From UBA937 sp031549725 (GTDB lineage Bacteria; Spirochaetota; Spirochaetia; Treponematales; Breznakiellaceae), in assembly GCA_031549725.1 (NCBI GenBank), contig JAVBPH010000029.1, positions 1-10,290 on the forward strand: a stretch of DNA of 10,290 nucleotides, in the 5' to 3' direction. The position numbers and the translations under genes are program-made. The notes below the pieces were generated by a model. It made no database searches. It saw nothing but the letters and a program-made list of their open reading frames with translations, and had not been told where the DNA came from. Below are positions 5,529 through 10,290 of this stretch, piece by piece; positions within the stretch are counted from its first letter, which is position 1, and each line of letters opens with the position of its first letter.

Positions 5529-6248
5529 TTGGACAATCCCGCGGTTGCTCTAAGAAAAACCAGCCTGGTGGATTACCCTGGAAAAATCAGTGCGGTGCTG
5601 TTTTTCCAGGGTTGTAACCTTTGTTGTCCCTGGTGCCATAATCCCGGACTTGTCCGGGGACAATTAGAGCATGGGATTCCCCTGGATCAGGCTCTGGGCT
5701 TTATAGAAAAGCGCCGGAAAGTTCTGGGGGCGGTGGTCCTCAGCGGCGGCGAGCCCACCCTGTATAAGGGACTGCCGGATCTGATTGCATCCATAAAAAA
5801 ACACCATCTCCTGGTAAAACTGGACACCAACGGGACCAGGCCGGATGTGCTGGAAAAACTTTTCCAGGCCCCCTCAACAAAACCCGATTATATTGCCCTG
5901 GACTTAAAGGTTTCACCGGACCGTTACGGGGAACTGGCAAAAAATCATTCCGGGCTTCCTGAAAAAAAATCCGGTGAAAACCTCAGGACGAGCGGGGCCC
6001 TTATTTCCCGGTATGGGATTAATCATGAATTCCGGACATTAATCCTTCCCAATCAATTTATCACCGATGATGATATTGATGCCCTGGCCCAACTGGTTGA
6101 TGATGCTCCATGGATTTTCCGCCCCTTTGTACCGGGAAACTGTCTGGACGAATCCTGGAATAATTTCCTCAAAACAGATCCCGATGAACAGAATTCAATT
6201 ATTCAAAAAGCCCGTTCCCTGGGAAAAAATGTCATTTTTTATCATTAG
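5529..6248 (+). CDS. nrdG: Anaerobic ribonucleotide reductase activating protein (radical SAM)
   Basis: NrdG uses a [4Fe-4S] cluster and S-adenosylmethionine to abstract hydrogen from the reductase glycine and create the glycyl radical. The 239-aa product begins with KTSLVDYPGKIS (10-21), typical of this activase branch. Next is the radical-SAM motif Cys29-x3-Cys33-x2-Cys36 in GCNLCCPWCHNPG, and SGGEP (72-76) of the SAM-binding loop. The protein has no extra ferredoxin insert, and its length fits the family. The only well-placed start is TTG at 5529, two bases after the preceding stop, with a poor ribosome binding site; coupling to the upstream gene is likely. Its target is normally the C-terminus of NrdD. 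Here that glycine is on the separate 175-aa protein encoded immediately before it. Confidence 0.94.
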   Translation: MDNPAVALRKTSLVDYPGKISAVLFFQGCNLCCPWCHNPGLVRGQLEHGIPLDQALGFIEKRRKVLGAVVLSGGEPTLYKGLPDLIASIKKHHLLVKLDTNGTRPDVLEKLFQAPSTKPDYIALDLKVSPDRYGELAKNHSGLPEKKSGENLRTSGALISRYGINHEFRTLILPNQFITDDDIDALAQLVDDAPWIFRPFVPGNCLDESWNNFLKTDPDEQNSIIQKARSLGKNVIFYH

Positions 6249-6252
6249 AGGT

Positions 6253-6281
6253 TTTTTCAAAACTAACCGGGTTTTGAAAAA
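6253..6281. terminator. AT-rich hairpin after nrdG (repeat family member)
   Basis: An 11-bp stem (TTTTTCAAAAC with GTTTTGAAAAA) closes the 7-nt loop TAACCGG, starting 4 nt after the nrdG stop. The position suits transcription termination of the nrd operon, but no T-run follows on either strand. Stem core and loop recur at 10252-10288. Confidence 0.55.
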
Positions 6282-6326
6282 GGCCCATTAACACAGACAG
6301 AAACGTATCGTTTTTTTTCCGCACGA

Positions 6327-6355
6327 TTGAATAGTTGGAATATTCGGTTTATAAA
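6327..6355 (+). promoter_or_regulatory. Candidate promoter for the homocysteine operon
   Basis: TTGAAT (6327-6332) and TATAAA (6350-6355) are 17 bp apart. The expected start of transcription falls at about 6361-6363, essentially on the aspartate kinase ATG, which has no visible ribosome binding site. This would give a leaderless or nearly leaderless message. Confidence 0.42.
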
Positions 6356-6360
6356 TAACC

Positions 6361-7755
6361 ATGGATAAAATTGTGGTTAAATTCGGCGGTTCAAATCTGA
6401 AAACCCTGCCGGATATTCAGAGATCCACGAAGATCGTTAAAGCGTATAAGCAGCATATTATTGTGGTGGTATCCGCATTTTACGGAATTACCAATACCAT
6501 CAATGAAGCCATGGGAGAAGCCCTGCTGTCCCCGGAGGAAGCAGGAAAAATTATGCAAAAAATCCGCTCCACCCATCTGGAAGTTGCGGACGCCTGCATT
6601 GAACATGCCGGTGAAAAAAAATCCCTCCTGGAAATAATAGATAAACGCCTTAAGGAACTGGAGCGGCTTCTCAAGGGGATTCATTACATTGGAGCTGTCC
6701 CGGATTTTACCAGGGATAAAATTTTAAGCTACGGCGAAAGACTGGCCGCTCCGGTGGTTGCGGCGGTGCTCCGTTCCGGGGGAATTTCCGCCGGGGAAAT
6801 GCTTCCCGAATCCATCGGACTTATCACCGACGGCAAATACGGAAATGCCACCGCAGACCTGGCGGCCTCTGCCCCGCTTTTAAAGAAATCCCTGACATTT
6901 GAAGAAACCGCCGTAGTCCCGGGTTTCTACGGAACCACTAAAGACGGAGGATGTGCAATCTTCGGCCGGGGAGGCTCGGATTACACCGCCGCGGTGATTG
7001 CCCGGTGTACCGGCGCGGCAAGCCTGGATTTATGGAAAGATGTGGACGGCTTTTTATCCTCCGATCCCGGAATAACCCCCGGCTCAAAAACCATACCCTA
7101 CCTGAGTTACGCCGAAGCAGCGGAACTGGCCTATTTCGGGGCAAAGGTTCTGCATCCCAGAACCGTGGAGCCCCTGGAGGATGCGGAGATTCCCATCAGG
7201 GTGATGAACGTGGAAAAAATGAACGGGACCATTGAACCCTATACAATAGTGGGTCCCGACCAAAATATAAAGCAGGCGGATGCGACCATCATAAAAAGTG
7301 TTGCATCTTCGGATGATGTGGGGATTCTCCGGATTGAAGGTCCCGGGGTTGGTTCCAAGCCGGGTATTCTCGCCTGGGCCACCAGCCGGCTGGATGCGGC
7401 GGCGGTTAACATTTCCAGTGTTATCACAGCCCAGACCTGCATCAACCTGATTTTTAAAAAGGAAGACCTGGCCAGGGCCCTGGCGGTTCTGAAAGCCGAC
7501 ATGATCGGCGGAGTGATTGCGGTGGAAGCCATTGAAGATTGTTCCATGGTGGCCGCGGTGGGAGGGGGAATCCGGGATTCCATCGGTGTGGGGGCATCAA
7601 TTCTGAAAGCCCTGGCGGATGAACAGATTAATGTTATTTTAGCCCAGGCCGGAGCAAGTCCGGTGGCAATGTATGTACTGGTCAGAAACAGGGACCGGGA
7701 AAATGCGGTCAGGGCAATTCATGCAATTATGGGGAGGATCCATGGGGGAAATTAA
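6361..7755 (+). CDS. Aspartate kinase
   Basis: Aspartate kinase phosphorylates L-aspartate to L-aspartyl-4-phosphate, the first step toward aspartate semialdehyde. The 464-aa product has the amino-acid kinase domain: KFGGSN (7-12), GERLAA (125-130), PGFYG (187-191), FGRGGSDYTA (201-210) and WKDVDG followed by SSDP (225-236). An ALHP-like AKVLHPRTVEP segment follows at 261-271. Two ACT domains follow (about 316-390 and 395-460), so allosteric feedback by an end product is likely; the effector cannot be told from sequence. It is monofunctional, with no homoserine dehydrogenase domain. No Shine-Dalgarno sequence is visible before the ATG, but the start must be close because the KFGGS strand opens the fold. 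Its 3' end overlaps the next gene by 14 bp, placing it at the head of the homocysteine unit. lysC and thrA-type names are both used for relatives. Confidence 0.95.
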   Translation: MDKIVVKFGGSNLKTLPDIQRSTKIVKAYKQHIIVVVSAFYGITNTINEAMGEALLSPEEAGKIMQKIRSTHLEVADACIEHAGEKKSLLEIIDKRLKELERLLKGIHYIGAVPDFTRDKILSYGERLAAPVVAAVLRSGGISAGEMLPESIGLITDGKYGNATADLAASAPLLKKSLTFEETAVVPGFYGTTKDGGCAIFGRGGSDYTAAVIARCTGAASLDLWKDVDGFLSSDPGITPGSKTIPYLSYAEAAELAYFGAKVLHPRTVEPLEDAEIPIRVMNVEKMNGTIEPYTIVGPDQNIKQADATIIKSVASSDDVGILRIEGPGVGSKPGILAWATSRLDAAAVNISSVITAQTCINLIFKKEDLARALAVLKADMIGGVIAVEAIEDCSMVAAVGGGIRDSIGVGASILKALADEQINVILAQAGASPVAMYVLVRNRDRENAVRAIHAIMGRIHGGN

Positions 7756-8908
7756 AAAAAGCTGGGATGAAATTAATCAAAAGATAGCCCAGGGTTCTGC
7801 GGTGGTTATTACCGCGGAGGAAGCCGCGGCCATGTCAAAGGAAGCGGGTCCGGAAGAAATTGCCAAAAAGGTTGATGTGGTTACCACCGGAACCTTCGGC
7901 GCCATGTGCAGTTCCGGAATGTTCATCAATTTCGGCCATCCGGAACCGGCTATCAGAATGGAAAAACTCAGCCTGGACGGCGTGCCGGTTTTCGGAGGAA
8001 TTGCTGCGGTGGATGCATATATTGGTGCCACAGAGGTTCATCCGGAGATACCCAACTTCGGCGGAGCCCATCTCATTGAAAAACTGATTTCCGGGGAATC
8101 CCTTTTTCTGAAAGCCCAGGGAAAGGGAACAGACTGTTATCCCCGGAAGGAAATAGAAACCTATATCAAAAAAGACTGGGTTAACGAAATGATCATGTGC
8201 AGTCCCAGGAATGCGTACCAGAATTATCCCGCGGCGGTTAATTCGACAAACAGGACCTTGTATACCTACATGGGGACCCTGCTCCCGTCTTACCTGAATG
8301 CAAACTATTCCACATCGGGATGTTTGTCGCCGCTGCTGAACGATCCCTGGTTCAGGACCATCGGTACCGGGACTCCGGTTTTCTTCGGAGGTGCGGTCGG
8401 CTCTGTAGGATGGAACGGTACCCAGTTTAATACGGAGAAGCCCAGGAATCCCCAGGGGATTCCCCTTTCAAATGCGGGGACCCTCATGCTTATTGGGAAT
8501 GCAAAAGAAATGACCACCGAATGGATCAGGGCATCTTATTATTATAAGTACGGGGTTTCCCTTTATGTTGGGATAGGTTTTGCGATTCCGGTACTTGATG
8601 AGGATATGGCCAGGCACGTTTCCATCCGGAACGATCAGATCGAAACCACCGTCAGTGATTACGGTCTGCCGGGGCATCCGGGGATTGCCACGGTTAATTA
8701 TGAGGAACTTATGTCCGGCAGTTTTGAGCTGAAGGGCAAAAAAGTAAAAACCGCACCGCTTTCCAGTTACCGCAAGGCTAGGGTCCTGGCAGAGGAATTA
8801 AAGCAGCGGGTTATTTCAGGAAGTTTCCCCTTATCACCGCCGGTCCGGCCGCTGCCGGAACATTCCCAGGTGAAGGGATTAACCATTCATACCAGGGGGG
8901 ACAACTAA
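7742..8908 (+). CDS. COG1900/DUF39 homocysteine biosynthesis protein (aspartate semialdehyde sulfurtransferase)
   Basis: COG1900 proteins such as MA1821 of Methanosarcina acetivorans take part in making homocysteine directly from L-aspartate semialdehyde and sulfur. The 388-aa protein shows family landmarks: TTGTFGAMCSSG (48-59), FGGIAAVDAYIGATE (84-98), KGTDCYPRKEIE (128-139) and TPVFFGGAVGSVGW (211-224). Cys56 and Cys132 lie in conserved loops and are the likely persulfide/catalytic cysteines; they appear to match the two important cysteines described for MA1821 (from memory). The archaeal protein carries C-terminal CBS domains; this one does not and is correspondingly shorter. I chose ATG 7742, with GGGGAGG 4 nt upstream. 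A longer frame from 7673 lies wholly within aspartate kinase and has no family similarity. It overlaps the ferredoxin gene by one base, so the partners are cotranslated. Confidence 0.9.
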   Translation: MGEIKKSWDEINQKIAQGSAVVITAEEAAAMSKEAGPEEIAKKVDVVTTGTFGAMCSSGMFINFGHPEPAIRMEKLSLDGVPVFGGIAAVDAYIGATEVHPEIPNFGGAHLIEKLISGESLFLKAQGKGTDCYPRKEIETYIKKDWVNEMIMCSPRNAYQNYPAAVNSTNRTLYTYMGTLLPSYLNANYSTSGCLSPLLNDPWFRTIGTGTPVFFGGAVGSVGWNGTQFNTEKPRNPQGIPLSNAGTLMLIGNAKEMTTEWIRASYYYKYGVSLYVGIGFAIPVLDEDMARHVSIRNDQIETTVSDYGLPGHPGIATVNYEELMSGSFELKGKKVKTAPLSSYRKARVLAEELKQRVISGSFPLSPPVRPLPEHSQVKGLTIHTRGDN

Positions 8909-9321
8909 TGGCTGAAAAATATGTATTAAGTTATTCTTCCGACACGGTATCCGAACCTATTTTGTGGAAGCTGATCAAAGATTTTAACATCCAGGTGAAT
9001 ATCCTTAAGGCTTCCATCTCTCCCGGCCTGGAGGGAAGCCTCCTGGTGGAACTTCATGCAGAACAAAAAGCTGATATGGAAAAAGGCATGGCATGGCTGG
9101 AATCCATAGGGGTCAGCTGTGTCAGTGTGGCAAAACGCCTGAGCTGGGATGAGGACCGCTGCGTGGACTGCGGCGCCTGTTCAGGGGTTTGTTTTTCCAA
9201 TGTGCTTACCATGGACCGGGAAAGCTGGAAACTGCAGGTTGACAAGGATAAGTGTGTAGCCTGCGGCAACTGTGTAAAGGCCTGCCCCTTTGGCTGCTAT
9301 ACCCTGGATTTTGGAGAGTAA
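8908..9321 (+). CDS. NIL-domain 2[4Fe-4S] ferredoxin of homocysteine synthesis
   Basis: This 137-aa protein is the electron-carrier partner expected beside COG1900 proteins (MA1822 in Methanosarcina acetivorans). It would feed electrons to reductive sulfur transfer onto aspartate semialdehyde. Residues 1-77 form a NIL domain, a small ACT-like fold, beginning KYVLSYSSDTVSEPILW. The C-terminal half is a two-cluster ferredoxin: Cys85, 88, 91 and 95, then Cys116, 119, 122 and 126. The first motif lacks the usual Pro after its last Cys (CF instead of CP); the second keeps CP. The ATG overlaps the preceding stop by one base (TAATG), with a run of six G (8895-8900) acting as ribosome binding site 7 nt upstream. 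The stop overlaps the next ATG by one base. A general ferredoxin role is possible, but the context argues for a dedicated one. Confidence 0.93.
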   Translation: MAEKYVLSYSSDTVSEPILWKLIKDFNIQVNILKASISPGLEGSLLVELHAEQKADMEKGMAWLESIGVSCVSVAKRLSWDEDRCVDCGACSGVCFSNVLTMDRESWKLQVDKDKCVACGNCVKACPFGCYTLDFGE

Positions 9322-10106
9322 TGTATCAGGACAGGTTTTACCGGAATAGTTTTGATACCCGCCGGTTTCATCCGGTGTTTATCCAAGCTGGAGAATCCGA
9401 TATATGGGTAGGCTGGAATTCCCGGGGAAAAAATATTGATAATGATGCTGTCCGGGGGGAGGGAGAAAAAATTCTGACCGCCTTAAGGAACACCATTACC
9501 GAATATGACCGGGAGCACTCCGGGTTTATCGATATTCTGGAACCTATCATCGAAGACCGGAACGCTCCGGATATTATCAGATCCATGATCAGGAGCACCC
9601 GGGCAGCCGGGGTGGGCCCCATGGCCTCTGTGGCGGGGGTTCTGGCGGAATACCTGGGCAGGGCCCTGGATGAACAATTTCATTTTGATGAAATTGTGGT
9701 GGAAAACGGCGGGGACTACTGGATAAAAATTCTATCTCCCTTATCAATTGGAGTTTATGCGGGGCTTTCATCCCTCTCGGGAACCATTGGGGTAGTGTTA
9801 AACAGCGAAAACAGTCCCCTGGGGCTGGCCTGCTCTTCCGGTACGGTGGGGCCCTCGTTAAGTTACGGCAAGGCCGATGCGGCACTGGTTACCGCAGGGG
9901 ACGCCGCCGCCGCAGACGCCTGGGCAACAGCCCTGGGAAACAGGGTAAAGGGTAAAAATGATTTAGAGGAAGCCCTGGGCTGGCTTATAAAAGATGCGGG
10001 GGAAAAAACCCCGGAGGAATGTCTTAAGCCTCTGGGAGCTTTGATCATCCTGGGGGATACCATAGCGGCCCAGGGAAAAATCACCCTGGGACCGGTACAG
10101 AAATGA
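9321..10106 (+). CDS. UPF0280 (COG2122) ApbE-like protein, probable sulfide-assimilation factor
   Basis: COG2122 proteins have an ApbE-like fold. The Methanosarcina acetivorans member MA1715 aids homocysteine formation at low sulfide. The biochemical step is not settled. The 261-aa product shows GVGPMASVAGVLAEYL (97-112), VVENGGDYWIKI (126-137) and TVGPSLSYGKADAALV (175-190), then TAGDAAAADAWATALGN (191-207). The last stretch resembles the Asp-Ala-Trp-Ala-Thr-Ala motif of ApbE flavin transferases, so binding of a flavin or a similar ligand is possible (inference). I chose ATG 9321, which overlaps the ferredoxin stop by one base and has GGAG 4 nt upstream. An upstream in-frame ATG at 9252 would run inside the ferredoxin gene and add an unrelated stretch. 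It is the last gene of the unit, and hairpins follow. Confidence 0.9.
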   Translation: MYQDRFYRNSFDTRRFHPVFIQAGESDIWVGWNSRGKNIDNDAVRGEGEKILTALRNTITEYDREHSGFIDILEPIIEDRNAPDIIRSMIRSTRAAGVGPMASVAGVLAEYLGRALDEQFHFDEIVVENGGDYWIKILSPLSIGVYAGLSSLSGTIGVVLNSENSPLGLACSSGTVGPSLSYGKADAALVTAGDAAAADAWATALGNRVKGKNDLEEALGWLIKDAGEKTPEECLKPLGALIILGDTIAAQGKITLGPVQK

Positions 10107-10174
10107 GCTTCCCCGGGGGAAACTCCGCGGTATCTTTAGGTATGAACTGCATTCAATATATTTAAACAACAGAG

Positions 10175-10205
10175 GCTTTTTCAAAATGTCAGATTTTGAA
10201 AAAGC
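10175..10205. terminator. AT-rich hairpin downstream of the homocysteine operon (first of three)
   Basis: A 13-bp perfect stem (10175-10187 with 10193-10205, GCTTTTTCAAAAT/ATTTTGAAAAAGC) closes a 5-nt loop. The stem resembles those at 6253 and 10252, but the loop differs (GTCAG). It lies 68 nt after the last stop codon and is the nearest terminator candidate. Confidence 0.5.
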
Positions 10206-10221
10206 AACCTTAGATTTAGGG

Positions 10222-10248
10222 GAAAAACCGGCTTTTTGACGGTTTTTC
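10222..10248 (+). terminator. Hairpin GAAAAACCG/CGGTTTTTC (second of three)
   Basis: A 9-bp stem (10222-10230 with 10240-10248) closes a 9-nt loop. A T-run begins 6 nt after the stem (10255-10260), though it also forms the arm of the next hairpin. It is a possible intrinsic terminator on the plus strand. Confidence 0.45.
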
Positions 10249-10251
10249 TGA

Positions 10252-10288
10252 AGCTTTTTTCAAAACTAACCGAGTTTTGAAAAAAGCT
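10252..10288. repeat. 15-bp perfect hairpin with TAACCGA loop (third of three)
   Basis: Arms 10252-10266 and 10274-10288 pair perfectly around a 7-nt loop. The core stem TTTTTCAAAAC/GTTTTGAAAAA and the loop TAACCGR match the hairpin after nrdG at 6253-6281. This indicates a dispersed repeat family rather than two independent terminators. Confidence 0.65.
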
Positions 10289-10290
10289 CA

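Noticed and set aside
7673..7741. An upstream ATG extending the COG1900 protein by 23 residues.
   Set aside because: It lies inside aspartate kinase without a ribosome binding site; the ATG at 7742 has GGGGAGG correctly spaced.
9252..9320. An upstream ATG extending the UPF0280 protein.
   Set aside because: The added stretch is the ferredoxin gene read in another frame; ATG 9321 overlaps the ferredoxin stop and gives a normal N-terminus.
1..10290. CRISPR arrays, tRNA or rRNA genes, and transposase genes.
   Set aside because: No spaced direct repeats, cloverleaf-like segments, rRNA stretches or transposase-like proteins were seen.

Overview
The window reads as part of the chromosome of an anaerobic bacterium. 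The case rests on an oxygen-sensitive class III (glycyl-radical) ribonucleotide reductase operon and a sulfide-dependent homocysteine module best known from methanogens. Gene density is high, codons are moderately GC-rich and intergenic spacers are AT-rich. Protein style and the recurring AT-rich hairpins make me think of a spirochaete (Treponema-like), but that is a low-confidence guess with no marker gene to confirm it.

Left part (1-1780, minus strand): a GT4-family glycosyltransferase, then a small AT-rich two-helix membrane protein, a hairpin, and probably the first codons of a third gene leaving the window. A 393-bp AT-rich divergent spacer (1781-2173) follows. It holds a candidate promoter for the glycosyltransferase and, facing right, a promoter with two NrdR boxes and a perfect DnaA box.

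Central part (2174-6248, plus strand): nrdR, then an NrdD-type reductase that ends just after its zinc site and lacks the C-terminal glycyl-radical segment. A 228-bp structured non-coding stretch follows, then a 175-aa protein that carries the missing glycyl-radical motif (Gly34) and continues into a thioredoxin/glutaredoxin-like domain with a CPAC motif. The operon ends with the radical-SAM activase NrdG. The plain reading is a class III reductase split into two polypeptides, with the radical-bearing piece fused to a probable reductant. This is the most unusual object in the window.

Right part (6361-10106, plus strand): aspartate kinase, a COG1900/DUF39 homocysteine-forming protein, a NIL-domain 2[4Fe-4S] ferredoxin and a UPF0280/COG2122 protein. 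The last three overlap tightly. Together they form the direct route from aspartate semialdehyde and sulfide to homocysteine, which bypasses O-acyl-homoserine. Aspartate kinase supplies the front of the pathway; aspartate-semialdehyde dehydrogenase is not in the window. Three AT-rich hairpins close the region, and two hairpins in the window (6253 and 10252) share stem core and loop.
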